From positions 1 through 64,000 of the forward strand of contig NZ_BPQX01000031.1 in NCBI RefSeq assembly GCF_022179525.1: a stretch of 64,000 bases of DNA. The letters are read 5' to 3'. Position 1 is the stretch's first letter. Every line of letters starts with the position of its first letter. Under the pieces are notes generated by a model that saw only the letters and a program-made list of their open reading frames with translations, did not search any database and had not been told where the DNA came from. The position numbers and the translations under genes were made by a program. Positions 43,520 to 52,955 of this stretch are shown in pieces. Source of the DNA: Methylobacterium persicinum (GTDB taxonomy: Bacteria > Pseudomonadota > Alphaproteobacteria > Rhizobiales > Beijerinckiaceae).

Positions 43520-45484
43520 TCAGGGGCCGGGCGCGTCGCGGGCAGCGGCGACCGACCGGTCCCCGTCCTCCCGCAACATCAACCGCGCCGCCACGAGGCG
43601 GTCGACGGCCTGCGACACCGCCGCGACATAGTCCGCCTGGGCGGGATACCGCTCCGCGAGGGAGAGGCGCGGATCGCCCCTGGCTTCGCGGTCGGCCTTT
43701 GTCGCGGCGAAGGGGATCATGCTGCCCTCCCGATCGCACAGCTCGCCCGCCGGGAAGGGGTCGGCATAAAGGTTCCATCCGGTTCGGGTGGCCCGGGGCG
43801 CCGCGACGTCCGGCAGGCGGATGCCGGCGAGATCGTCCCCGTCCGCGTCGACCTTCGGGACCAGCGGCCGGTACTGCGGGCCGGCTTCGGGATGGGGATC
43901 GACGTAGGTCGCGAACCGGGCGATCGCGTTCGGAGCGGCGGCGGCGGGGATCCCCGGGATGTAGGGGAAGCCGGTATCGACCGCCTCAACGAGGGTGCCG
44001 TCGGTCAGACGCGGCACCCGGCTGTCCGGCGGGGCCCGTCCGTCCCGGACCCAATCCTCCAGGTCGACGAGGAGCGCGCGCAGGGCCGGCCCCGGATTGA
44101 GGGTGTTGCGCCGGTAGGCACACGGCCCCTTGTCGGACGTCAGTCCCGAGCGCCCGTAATGGAAGCCGCTCGCGATCAGGAAGGCGCGCGCCGTGTCCGG
44201 CAGGACGACGTCGTGCCGGCCGAGGGGATCGGTGGTCAGGAGCGAGGCGCCCTTCTGCCAGTACTCCGTGCTCGTGTTGGTCTCGATCAGGAGGGGGTCG
44301 AAGCCGTCGCCGCGCAGGAGGGCGCCGCTCTCGCCGGTGACCGGGTCGTGCTGGGCCGCCGCCGAGAAGGGGAAGGCATTTTCTGGGTAGAGGTGATCCT
44401 CGTGCTGCGTGTTGGTGCGGGACGGCTGTCCGAAGCGCGCGTTGAGGAACACGCCGCCGACCCCGGCGATGTGGGACAGCACGCCGTCGAACACGCGATG
44501 GCCCGCCTCGTCACGGTTGAACCCCTGATGGATGAAGTCCCGCAGGAAGCGTCCGCTCTGCGAGATGCCCAGGGCGACCGTGTGCCGGATGGCGCCCCCC
44601 GCCGGGTTGGCGCCGCCCGCGGCGTCGCCCCGCAGATACGCCACCACGTCGCGGGTCGCGGCGAAGCCGATGCCGAGCACCTTCGGGCCGGTTGCCCGGT
44701 AGGTGAACATGTACAGGGAGCCGGGCTCCGGCTTCGCGCCCGCCGGCAGCAGCCTGAGCTGCTTGGGTCCGGCGAAGGCCCAGGCCTCCCGCGGCACGTC
44801 CCGCGGCGCATCCGCCTCCCGCCGGCGCAGGGTGAGGTTCGCCCCCGCCTGATCGAGGCTCGCGCTGTTGAAGGTGAGGTAGAACGGCGCCTCGGTCGGT
44901 CCGCGGGTGCCGCTGACGAGCTCGTCGCGGACCGTCTCGACGATGGGATTGCCGTTCCGGGTCGCGACCGGGACGTCGATCGCCATGCCACCCTGCTGGC
45001 GCAGGGCGTCCGCCTCCCAGCCTGACCAGACGATGGTGTCGCCCCGCCGGAGGACGAGACCGGTGCCGGCATCGGCAGCCGTCTTGGGGTCGTTCACGGC
45101 CTGGGCCGCCTGGGCGGGGGCGTCCAGAACCCAGTTGAAGAGGAACTTGCGGCCGCGGTTGAGGGCCTCGTAGAGGAGGGTTCCGCTCCCGCGGGAGGGG
45201 TCCTTGGGGCGCAACATGAACAGGTCGGTGTGGTACTCGACCATCCCCCGGGCGTTGCGCGGCGCCAGCACGAGGTCGGTGATGCCGCTGTTGGCGGGAT
45301 CGGCGGGGTCGAGTTCGCCGCTCGCGGTTCCGATCACCCGCTCATAGGGCCCGGCATCGCCCCATGCGGCCCCGTCCGCGAAGGGTTCGACCGTCCGGAT
45401 ATCGAGGGACGTGATCCGCGACTGCGCGGCCGTCGCGACGAGGCTGCAGCCGACTGCGCCGAGGATCGCCCACGTCACCCGCAT
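43520..45484 (-). CDS. Exported alpha/beta hydrolase-domain protein (about 650 aa family)
   Basis: 654 residues from the ATG at 45484; the upstream frame is not coding. The signal peptide is MRVTWAILGAVGCSLVATAA. The mature start SRITSLDIRTVEPFADGAAW and the elbow VALGISQSGRFLRDFIHQGF, with a Ser in G-x-S-Q-S-G, define a large-hydrolase family found in many proteobacteria (alpha/beta hydrolase domain, PF20091-like). The conserved IHQGFNRDE is part of it. Substrate unknown. Divergent from the sugar dehydrogenase gene. Confidence 0.8.
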   Translation of the reverse strand: MRVTWAILGAVGCSLVATAAQSRITSLDIRTVEPFADGAAWGDAGPYERVIGTASGELDPADPANSGITDLVLAPRNARGMVEYHTDLFMLRPKDPSRGSGTLLYEALNRGRKFLFNWVLDAPAQAAQAVNDPKTAADAGTGLVLRRGDTIVWSGWEADALRQQGGMAIDVPVATRNGNPIVETVRDELVSGTRGPTEAPFYLTFNSASLDQAGANLTLRRREADAPRDVPREAWAFAGPKQLRLLPAGAKPEPGSLYMFTYRATGPKVLGIGFAATRDVVAYLRGDAAGGANPAGGAIRHTVALGISQSGRFLRDFIHQGFNRDEAGHRVFDGVLSHIAGVGGVFLNARFGQPSRTNTQHEDHLYPENAFPFSAAAQHDPVTGESGALLRGDGFDPLLIETNTSTEYWQKGASLLTTDPLGRHDVVLPDTARAFLIASGFHYGRSGLTSDKGPCAYRRNTLNPGPALRALLVDLEDWVRDGRAPPDSRVPRLTDGTLVEAVDTGFPYIPGIPAAAAPNAIARFATYVDPHPEAGPQYRPLVPKVDADGDDLAGIRLPDVAAPRATRTGWNLYADPFPAGELCDREGSMIPFAATKADREARGDPRLSLAERYPAQADYVAAVSQAVDRLVAARLMLREDGDRSVAAARDAPGP

Positions 45485-45759
45485 GATCGCTTCCGCCCCG
45501 ATTCCGCCCGGCCGTCTCGCCCGGTCTTCGGGTCGACAGATAGGGCGATGCCCGATCCGTCGACGGCACCGGCGCACCCGCCGCTTGGCGTCCGGGGCGA
45601 TCTGTCAGGTTCGAAGGCCGCACCGGCCCGGGGGATGACGATGGCGCCCGCCTGTCGTCCCCGCGTCACGTCTCCGGCTCGTCAGGGGATGCAACCAGAG
45701 GCTAGGAGGATCCGGCAAGCCGGGCCAACCGGCAGCACGATGTCGTTCGGGAGAGAAAC

Positions 45760-47022
45760 ATGACGCCGGCCCAGTCTCGCGGCCTCGCCGCCGCCCTCGC
45801 CTGCCTCGGGCTCGGTGCCCTCGGACCGCTGCCGGCCGCGGCTCAGGAAACGAAGGCGACCGCCGCCCCGCCGCCGACCGTCCAGGCGGACAAGGGCTCG
45901 GCGCTCTATGGCCGCCCGGACGGGACCGGCGCGGCCAAGCTCGCCCCCGTCGCCGGACCGCCGCTGCCGACGCCGGCCGCCAAGCTGCCCCTCGACAAGC
46001 TGAAGGTGGCCGACGGCTTCAAGGTCGAGCTCTATGCCAGCGGCCTCGCCAACGCCCGCTCGATGACCCAGGCGCCGGACGGGACCCTGTTCGTCGGCAC
46101 CCGGACCGTCGGCAAGGTCTACGCCGTCCTCCCACAGGCCGGCGCGGACGGGACGCACGAGGTCAAGACCATCGCCTCCGGTCTGCATCGCCCCAACGGC
46201 GTCGCCTTCCACGACGGCGCCCTCTACGTCGCGGAGCTGTCCAAGATCTCGCGCTACGACGACATCCTCAAGCACCTGGACGGCGGCGAGCAGCCCCAGC
46301 TCGTCACCGACGACCTGCCCAAGGACGAGGCCCACGGCTGGAAGTTCATCGCCATCGGGCCGGACGACAAGCTCTATGTGCCGGTGGGCGCCCCGGGCAA
46401 CATCCAGCTTCCGCCCGACACCCATGCGCAGATCCGGCGGATGGACCTCGACGGCAAGAATGCCGAGGTGATCGCCCGGGGGGTGCGCAACTCCGTCGGG
46501 TTCGACTGGAACCCGACGACCAAGCAGCTCTGGTTCACCGATAACGGGCGCGACTGGGTGTCGGAAGATATCCCCAACGATGAACTCAACGTCCTGACGG
46601 AGCCGGGCAAACAGCATTTCGGCTACCCCTTCTGCCACCAGGGGACCTTTACCGATCCCGAATACGGCTGGGGCCATTCCTGCAGCGAGTTCACCGCGCC
46701 CGCCGCCCTGCTCGGTCCGCATACCGCCTCGCTCGGCATGCGCTTCTACACGGGGACCCAGTTCCCGGACGCCTACAAGGGCGCGATCTTCATCGCGCAG
46801 CACGGATCGTGGAACCGCACGACCAAGCTCGGCGGGGATGTCCTCGTCGCCAAGCTCGGACCCGACGGAAAGGTCGCCTCGACCGAGCCGTTCCTGACCG
46901 GCTTCCTGCAGGACAACAAGTATGCCGGACGCCCCGTCGATGTCCTGGTCGCCAAGGACGGCTCGCTCCTCGTCTCGGACGACTACAACGGCGCGATCTA
47001 CCGCGTGAGCTACGCCAAGTGA
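45760..47022 (+). CDS. PQQ-dependent sugar/sorbosone dehydrogenase-like protein
   Basis: 420 residues with a signal peptide ending at PLPAAAQ. The six-bladed beta-propeller of soluble glucose/sorbosone dehydrogenases is evident: GFKVELYASGLANARSM, GLHRPNGVAFHDGALYVAE, ARGVRNSVGFDWNP, WFTDNGRDWVSEDIPNDELN and FIAQHGSWNRT. The propeller binds PQQ and calcium; the NDELN region supplies ligands. The enzyme would oxidise a sugar or aldehyde in the periplasm. Its stop overlaps the start of a dihaem cytochrome c gene, the likely electron acceptor. Confidence 0.88.
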   Translation: MTPAQSRGLAAALACLGLGALGPLPAAAQETKATAAPPPTVQADKGSALYGRPDGTGAAKLAPVAGPPLPTPAAKLPLDKLKVADGFKVELYASGLANARSMTQAPDGTLFVGTRTVGKVYAVLPQAGADGTHEVKTIASGLHRPNGVAFHDGALYVAELSKISRYDDILKHLDGGEQPQLVTDDLPKDEAHGWKFIAIGPDDKLYVPVGAPGNIQLPPDTHAQIRRMDLDGKNAEVIARGVRNSVGFDWNPTTKQLWFTDNGRDWVSEDIPNDELNVLTEPGKQHFGYPFCHQGTFTDPEYGWGHSCSEFTAPAALLGPHTASLGMRFYTGTQFPDAYKGAIFIAQHGSWNRTTKLGGDVLVAKLGPDGKVASTEPFLTGFLQDNKYAGRPVDVLVAKDGSLLVSDDYNGAIYRVSYAK

Positions 47023-47636
47023 GGGGTTTTTCGAGGGGTTTCTTGAGGGGCTTGGCGGGGCTGTTCCAAGCCCTGCCCGGCCTCGCCGCCGCCTCTCTAG
47101 CCGGGACCGCGATCGCGGCCCCGGCCGCCGACGCCCCCGTGCCGGAGCGGCTCACGGCCTGCGTCGCCTGTCACGGCGCCGGGACCTCTGCGAGCGAGGG
47201 CGTCCCCTCGCTCGGGGGCCAGCAGGGGGATTACGTCGTCACGCAGCTCTTCCAGTTCCGGGAGAAGCAGCGGGAGGCGGCGCCGATGAACGACATCGCC
47301 GCCGGGTTCTCTGACGACGACCTCCGGGCCTACGGTGAAGCCATCGCGACGCTGCCGGCACCGGAATGGTCCGGCCCGCCCGCCGATGCCGCCCTCAAGG
47401 AGCGGGCGCAGGCCGCCATCGCCAAGCACCAGTGCACGTCCTGCCACGGGGCCGACCTCGCGGGCCGGGACGCGATCCCGCGGATCCGGGCCCAGCGGGA
47501 GGAGTATCTCGCCAGGGCGCTTTCCGCCTACAAGTCGAACGCGCGGCCGGGCTACGACCCGGCGATGAACGAAGTCGCCCAGGACCTCAAGGACGACGAG
47601 ATCCGCGATCTTGCCGCCTATATCGCGAGGCTGTGA
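47019..47636 (+). CDS. Dihaem cytochrome c
   Basis: 205 residues. The start GTG 47019 overlaps the stop of the PQQ dehydrogenase gene (GTGA). An N-terminal signal segment (GLFQALPGLAAASLAGTAIA) leads to two c-type haem sites, LTACVACHGAG and HQCTSCHGAD, with Met ligand candidates in EAAPMNDIA and DPAMNEVA. The two-domain layout matches the cytochrome c4/c553 group. It presumably carries electrons from the dehydrogenase to the respiratory chain. Confidence 0.88.
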   Translation: MRGFSRGFLRGLAGLFQALPGLAAASLAGTAIAAPAADAPVPERLTACVACHGAGTSASEGVPSLGGQQGDYVVTQLFQFREKQREAAPMNDIAAGFSDDDLRAYGEAIATLPAPEWSGPPADAALKERAQAAIAKHQCTSCHGADLAGRDAIPRIRAQREEYLARALSAYKSNARPGYDPAMNEVAQDLKDDEIRDLAAYIARL

Positions 47637-47909
47637 GACTTTCTCGGACGAAAGATTCACACGCGTCTCTCGCTGCCCCTGTCGGCTTTTGAGGGCGCTT
47701 TGATCCTGCGGCGACGACCGCCGCGGGTCTAAAGCGGGAGAACAGTTCAGACTGGATTTCAGCCACCCCGCTTCCCGCAAGTCCTCCTGGCCGACGCTGC
47801 CGTTTTCCCAACCGGGGGATCATGTCGATAGCGCCACAGGGATGGACCTTTGCGCTGCACACCCTGTTGGTCCCGTAGATTCATCCGCTGAATCGACGGG
47901 GGCATACAC

Positions 47910-48122
47910 ATGGCCGAGCGACATTCGACCCAAAACGGGCAGCACGACACGGCGCATCTGCCGATTTATTTCGCATCCATCGGGAGCGTCGGCTTAATGC
48001 TGGCCGCCCTCGCGGTGATGATGACCGGGCAGATGGCGAATTCGCCTGTAACGGGCAAGGCGCGCGCCATCGGTGTGCCTGTCAGTGACAGCGCAGCTAG
48101 CTCTGCACCCTCTCCCCGGTAG
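47910..48122 (+). CDS. Possible small membrane protein
   Basis: 70 residues with a single hydrophobic helix, PIYFASIGSVGLMLAALAVM. The N-terminus is polar and rich in His and Gln; the C-terminus is Ser/Ala-rich. There is no strong ribosome site, and no known family. I keep it because the helix is convincing; it could be spurious. Confidence 0.35.
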   Translation: MAERHSTQNGQHDTAHLPIYFASIGSVGLMLAALAVMMTGQMANSPVTGKARAIGVPVSDSAASSAPSPR

Positions 48123-48280
48123 ATCGCTCGGCAGTGCGCGGGGGGATCGGGACCCTGTCGAAGATTCATATCAAGGCGGTGACGAACGCCTGTCTTGGAT
48201 CCTGGTGCGGCACGATCCCGAAGCGTGCCTGACGGCAGGACGCGCAACCGATGACCAACTCCGCTCGTTCGAAGGCCCCT

Positions 48281-50410
48281 CTACCGTTTCACGCCCGCGG
48301 CGATCGTCTGCGAGGCCGTTCTCTGAAGTTGAGCCTCGATTGCCGCATTGGCACGGCTGCGCAGTGCCTTCGTCGCTTCCACCTCGTCGAACGTGTCGGG
48401 GAAGCGTCGACCCAGCCAGAGATAGGCCGCGGCGAGTTTGACCGTCCGCTCGAGGTCGTCGAGTTCACCGTCGACACGGGCCCGCAACGCGGGGACGAAG
48501 GTGCCCGCCGCACGGGCTTGGACCCAGCGGTCGAGAACCGCTTTGGACACGGTGTCCCGTCGGTCGATCGGGGCGACGGCGAAGGCAAAGGCCTCGCGGA
48601 TCGGGAGCCGCGCCTTGTCGACGGCGCGGGCGGCCTCCAAGGCCTCCTCCATCTCGGAAGGCTGGAACGGCGAGCCGTCGTAGAAGGTCGCCCGTGAGAA
48701 GTGGACCAGCACGTCGGCGAGCGATGCGGTGCCGAGTTCCAGGGCCGCCGCCTCGATCGCGATCAGGTCCGGCCTGACGTAAAACCGGGTGTCGGCGGCG
48801 GGCGCCGTCGGGGCCCCGGCGAGGGCGTCGCGGATCGGCCCGAGGCTCGCCTCGTCCGTGGCCGAGACATGCCCCTCGTCCTGATGGCCGAAGCGTCCGG
48901 CCCGGCCGGCGATCTGCCGGATTTCCGGGTTGGTGAGCGAGCGTGTCGTCGTGCCGTCCCATTTGGTGACCGCCGAGAAGATCACCCGCTTGAGCGGCCC
49001 GAGGTTGAGGCCCATGCCGATCGCGTCGGTGGTGACCAGCGCCTCGGCCTCACCGTCGCGGAACCGTTGCGCCTCAGCGCGACGCACCTCCGGCGACAGG
49101 GCGCCATAGATCGTCGCGACGCTCCGCCCCTCCGCCACCAGGGTCTCGCGGATCTCGTGGACAGCCCGGCGCGAGAAGGCGACGACGGCGTCTCCGGGCT
49201 GCACGGCTTCGAGGGGGACGGGCGCCTCCAGCGCCACCAGCGGCGTCTTGCGCGCGAAGGTCACCACGTCGAGGGATTCGCCGGCCGCCTCCGCCGCGCG
49301 GCGGACATGCGACAGGGCGTCGTCAGAACCGCAGACGATGACCGTCTTCGCCGGGATCCCGAACAAGGCGTTGGTCCAGGCCCAGCCCCGATCGGGATCG
49401 GACAGCATCTGGATCTCGTCGATCACCGCGACATCGACCGGGCGGCGCAGATCCGCCGTTTCGATGGTGCGCGCGGTGTGAGTGGGATCGGGCTCGCCCA
49501 GAACCTCCTCGCCGGTGACCATGCCGACGCGGAGGCCTCGCTCCAGCAGGGCTTCGTAGTTCTCCAATGCGAGCAGCCGAAGCGGCGCAAGATAGGTGCC
49601 GGTCGGCGCCTTCGTCAGCGCTTCGAGCGCCGCGTAGGTCTTGCCGGAATTGGTCGGCCCCATGTGGAAGATGATCCGCCGGTTCAGCCGGCGGGCGGGC
49701 ACGAACTTGTCGATGTAGCCGCCGAAGCCGACCCGGTCGCGCAGGCGCCGCCTGCCGGATTCCTCGCGCGCCACCACCTTCGCCCGGGTGCGGACGGTCT
49801 TGAGCGTGTCGCCGATGACGTGGGTGAGGTTCGGCGACGGTGTAAAGATCCGTGCGCGGAGCGACCGATCCAGGTGCGCGATGTAGGTCGGCGCATCCGC
49901 ACCGATCTTGTGAAGGTCGTCGCGGATCTGGCCGCGCAGCCGGGCGACCGCCTGACGCAACCGGCCCTTGAGTTCCGTGTCGGTCGCGGCGAGAGCGGCG
50001 CGCAGGCCATCCAGCCGTCGTGTCGGGTCGCCGCCCAACGCCATCTCGTCCAGGATCTCGGCGGCGGTCTCCCCGGGTGGAACGTCGATGCGGAGATCGA
50101 GGCGGCCATCGTCCAGGAGGGGGATGCTCACCCGAAGCCGCCACACGAGGGCGGCGTCGCCCCCCGGTTCAGACCGCAGCGCCGGGACCGTCGACCGCAG
50201 TGCGGAGACGCCCGTCTCGGCGAAGGCGCGTCGCGCATGACCGTCCCGGAGGGCGGCGGCCACCGCGTCGTCCTCCGCGAAGCCGTTATACTCGGGCAGG
50301 TCCATGCGCAGGCGCAAGGCCTCGCGGTCTACCGCCGCGGCCCCGATGCCGAGCCGATGCAGGGCGTCCGCCAGGAGGTCGGTCGTCAGGTGGTTGCGCT
50401 TGCGGGCCAT
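48281..50410 (-). CDS. SUV3-like superfamily 2 RNA helicase
   Basis: 709 residues. Motif I FHMGPTNSGKTYAALEAL, the SUV3 form, is followed by YLAPLRLLALENYE (Ia), VAVIDEIQMLSD (II, DEIQ), VVAFSRRAVHEIRETLV (IV), VTTDAIGMGLNL (V) and RQIAGRAGRFG (VI). The C-terminal region, with FSRATFYDGSPFQPSE and the SUV3 helical domain, completes it. In alphaproteobacteria these proteins are the relatives of mitochondrial SUV3, which unwinds RNA in the degradosome. It is cytoplasmic and stands alone on the minus strand. Confidence 0.88.
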   Translation of the reverse strand: MARKRNHLTTDLLADALHRLGIGAAAVDREALRLRMDLPEYNGFAEDDAVAAALRDGHARRAFAETGVSALRSTVPALRSEPGGDAALVWRLRVSIPLLDDGRLDLRIDVPPGETAAEILDEMALGGDPTRRLDGLRAALAATDTELKGRLRQAVARLRGQIRDDLHKIGADAPTYIAHLDRSLRARIFTPSPNLTHVIGDTLKTVRTRAKVVAREESGRRRLRDRVGFGGYIDKFVPARRLNRRIIFHMGPTNSGKTYAALEALTKAPTGTYLAPLRLLALENYEALLERGLRVGMVTGEEVLGEPDPTHTARTIETADLRRPVDVAVIDEIQMLSDPDRGWAWTNALFGIPAKTVIVCGSDDALSHVRRAAEAAGESLDVVTFARKTPLVALEAPVPLEAVQPGDAVVAFSRRAVHEIRETLVAEGRSVATIYGALSPEVRRAEAQRFRDGEAEALVTTDAIGMGLNLGPLKRVIFSAVTKWDGTTTRSLTNPEIRQIAGRAGRFGHQDEGHVSATDEASLGPIRDALAGAPTAPAADTRFYVRPDLIAIEAAALELGTASLADVLVHFSRATFYDGSPFQPSEMEEALEAARAVDKARLPIREAFAFAVAPIDRRDTVSKAVLDRWVQARAAGTFVPALRARVDGELDDLERTVKLAAAYLWLGRRFPDTFDEVEATKALRSRANAAIEAQLQRTASQTIAAGVKR

Positions 50411-50738
50411 GCCCCACCTTTTCGGTCGGGCGGCCGCAGATCAAGCACGCGGTGAGGCCGAACCCGCGTGAGAGCCTGCGTCGTGTTGTGCTGTCGCCGT
50501 GCCTTCCGAGGGGGACACCGTCACCGGCCCGGGGCGGCCTTCGGGACGCACCGCCCGATGACGCCGTGCCGGATCGCCCACGTGCGCCCTCTCGGACGCT
50601 CCGCCTCGAGCCCACTGCGGTCATCCGCGCGCCGCCCTCGCTGTTCTGAGAGCGGAGGGTCGATCAGGACGCACCCCCATGCTCCGAGCGCCGCGGGCTC
50701 GACTGCTCCGGACCGTGGAGACTATTTCCCAATGCAAT
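50411..50738. other. Intergenic region without a recognisable gene
   Basis: About 330 bp between the helicase and VOC genes. The GC content is high and several short frames exist, but none has a ribosome site or a domain. I see no terminator with a T-run. Confidence 0.5.
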
Positions 50739-51152
50739 TCAGTGTTCGAAGACTCCACCGAGATCCCGGAAACCCTTGATTTCGATCGGGTTGCCGCTCG
50801 GGTCGAAGAAGAACATCGTGCGTTGCTCGCCGGGTTCACCTGCGAAACGGACCACCGGGGGGATGTCGAACGCGACGCCCTCGGCCTCGATGCGGGCGGC
50901 CAGCGTCTCCCAGGCGTCGAGGGGCAGCACCACGCCGAGATGCGGCATCATCACCCTGTGGTGGCCGACCTGTCCGGTCCGGGTCGTCGCGAAGGGCTCG
51001 CCCAGGTGCAGCGAGATCTGATGGCCGAAGAAATCGAAATCCACCCAGGTTTCCGTGCTGCGCCCCTCACGGCATCCGAGAACGCCTCCGTAGAAGCGGC
51101 GCGCCGCGTCGAGGTCGGTGACATGGTAGGCGAGGTGGAACGGTGTGAGCAT
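50739..51152 (-). CDS. VOC-family (glyoxalase/dioxygenase fold) protein
   Basis: 137 residues. The VOC fold shows the first metal His in FHLAYHVTDLDAARRFYGGVLG, a middle His in HHRVMMPHLGVVL and a final Glu in FFDPSGNPIEIKGF. It resembles extradiol-dioxygenase-type VOC proteins annotated as FosB-like or lactoylglutathione-lyase-like. The real substrate is unknown. Last gene of the pxp operon, 41 bp after pxpC. Confidence 0.85.
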   Translation of the reverse strand: MLTPFHLAYHVTDLDAARRFYGGVLGCREGRSTETWVDFDFFGHQISLHLGEPFATTRTGQVGHHRVMMPHLGVVLPLDAWETLAARIEAEGVAFDIPPVVRFAGEPGEQRTMFFFDPSGNPIEIKGFRDLGGVFEH

Positions 51153-51193
51153 CGTCGGTCTCCTGATGTGTCGGTGATGATGGCGGCGTGCCC

Positions 51194-52228
51194 TCAGGCG
51201 GCCGAACCGGTGGGGCTCGCCGAGACGACACCGTCGATGAGGTTGCAGGACAGCAGGAATGCGCTGTCGAGATCGAGGCCGCCGGCCGGCACCAGGGCGG
51301 CCAGCCGTGCGGCGAGGGTGCGTCTCGCCCCGCGGGCGAGGGACTGGGCCGCCTCGACGGTGACGGCCTCGAACCGGATCGTCTCCCCCGGCCGCACCTG
51401 TGCCAAACGGCCGAGATCGGCCGAGATGACCGTGGCGATCTTCGGGTACCCTCCGGTGGTATGGCGGTCGGCAAGCAGGATCAGCGGCCGCCCGTGGCCC
51501 GGCACCTGGATCGAGCCGTTCACGATCCCGTCCGAGACGATGTTGAAGCCGTCGGCATGGGCGATCGGTGGCCCGTCGAGGTGACAGCCCATCCGGTCCG
51601 CCCGCCCCGTCAGCGTGTAGGACGCGGACAGGAAGGTGCGCAGCCCCTCCTCCGTGAAGCTGTCCGCCTGAGGCCCGAGCACCACCCGGATCGGGCCGCC
51701 GAAGCGAGGCCGGTGCGCGGGCGGCAAGGTCAGCGACCGCCCCGTGGGCCTCGGGGCATGCAACGGCAGCAGGTCGCCCGCGGCGAGCGAATGCCCGTCG
51801 AGGCCACCGAGAAGGGTGCGGGTGTGGGTCGAGACGCTGCCGAGCATCGGCGCCACGGCGAAGCCCCCTGCCACCGCGAGCCAGGCGCGCAAGCCCTGAC
51901 GCGGGGCGCCGAAGGTGAGCCGGTCGCCGCGCCGCAGGTCGTGGGCGGTGAATGGATCGAGGGCGCGCCCGTTCAGGCCCATCGCGAACGGCGCTCCGGC
52001 CAGGGCGACGCGGCATCCCTCCGCCTCGCAGACCAGGGTTGGGCCGAGCATCGCCATCTCGATGGCTGCCGCGTCGGCGGGGTTGCCCACCAGGGCGTTG
52101 GCCAGCGCCAGGAGGTCGGGGTCCATCGCCCCGGAGCCCGAGATGCCATAGCGCAGGTATACCTGCCGCCCGGCATCCTGAAGGGTGGTGGCCACGCCGG
52201 GCGCGAGGATCCGCAAGCCCTCAGCCAT
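51194..52228 (-). CDS. pxpC: 5-oxoprolinase subunit C
   Basis: 344 residues. The biotin-carboxyltransferase-like (KipA/PxpC) domain starts LRILAPGVATTLQDAGRQVY and contains SGAMDPDLLALANALVGN, the family signature. Later RVVLGPQADSFTEEGLRTFL is typical. With PxpA and PxpB it forms the ATP-dependent enzyme that opens 5-oxoproline (pyroglutamate) to glutamate. Its start overlaps the end of pxpB by eight bases. Confidence 0.9.
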   Translation of the reverse strand: MAEGLRILAPGVATTLQDAGRQVYLRYGISGSGAMDPDLLALANALVGNPADAAAIEMAMLGPTLVCEAEGCRVALAGAPFAMGLNGRALDPFTAHDLRRGDRLTFGAPRQGLRAWLAVAGGFAVAPMLGSVSTHTRTLLGGLDGHSLAAGDLLPLHAPRPTGRSLTLPPAHRPRFGGPIRVVLGPQADSFTEEGLRTFLSASYTLTGRADRMGCHLDGPPIAHADGFNIVSDGIVNGSIQVPGHGRPLILLADRHTTGGYPKIATVISADLGRLAQVRPGETIRFEAVTVEAAQSLARGARRTLAARLAALVPAGGLDLDSAFLLSCNLIDGVVSASPTGSAA

Positions 52229-52955
52229 CGATCCGCTCCATCGTCGCGACGGTCTCGCCGGCGAGGGCCGCCGCGCTCATGGCGTCGAAGGCGGCATGGC
52301 CGATCGGCTCGAACCGGATCAGATCCCCGGCAGCGAAGAGGAACGGCTCGGCCCGCGCCGGGTCGTAGGAGCGCGCGGGCGTCTGGCCGATGAGCTGCCA
52401 GCCGCTCGGCAGTTCGAGGGGCGGCGAGACGCCGGTCTGGTTGCCGCCGATGGACACGCTGCCCGCCGGGATTCTGGGGCGTGGATCCGTGCGCCGGCTC
52501 GCATGGATCCGGGGATCGAGACCGCCGAGATAGGCGAAACCGGGGGCGAACCCGATCATGTGGACGCGGTAGTCGCAGCCGGCATGGAGGCCGATCACCT
52601 CCGCCTCGCTCAGTCCGGCCGCCGCCGCGAGGGAGGCGAGGTCGGCCCCGTGCTCGCCGCCATACAGCACCGGCACCCGCCAGCGGCGCACCGCACCGGC
52701 CCTTGTCACCGGAGGCGGCCAGTGGGTGGCGATCAGCGCGACCAGGTCGGCCCGGGGCAGCCGGTCCGGATCGTAGAGGACGAGAAGCGAGCGATAGGTC
52801 GGCACCGTCTCCAGCAGGCCCGGCCGCCCGGCGCCACGGATCGCCTCGTCGAGGGCGACCACCTGCGCGTTGATGACGGGGTCGACGGCGCGCCCGAGCT
52901 CCACGGTGAGCGCCCGGTCGCCGCAATCGAGCAGCCGGTAGGCGGGCTCAGACAC
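52221..52955 (-). CDS. pxpB: 5-oxoprolinase subunit B
   Basis: 244 residues. Start GTG 52955 (VSEPAYRLLDCGDRALTVELG) overlaps the pxpA end by eight bases. The KipI/PxpB domain is marked by HMIGFAPGFAYLGGLDPRIH, RIPAGSVSIGGNQTGV and GWQLIGQTPARSYDP. Partner of PxpA and PxpC. The overlap of all three genes supports equal production of subunits. Confidence 0.9.
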   Translation of the reverse strand: MSEPAYRLLDCGDRALTVELGRAVDPVINAQVVALDEAIRGAGRPGLLETVPTYRSLLVLYDPDRLPRADLVALIATHWPPPVTRAGAVRRWRVPVLYGGEHGADLASLAAAAGLSEAEVIGLHAGCDYRVHMIGFAPGFAYLGGLDPRIHASRRTDPRPRIPAGSVSIGGNQTGVSPPLELPSGWQLIGQTPARSYDPARAEPFLFAAGDLIRFEPIGHAAFDAMSAAALAGETVATMERIDG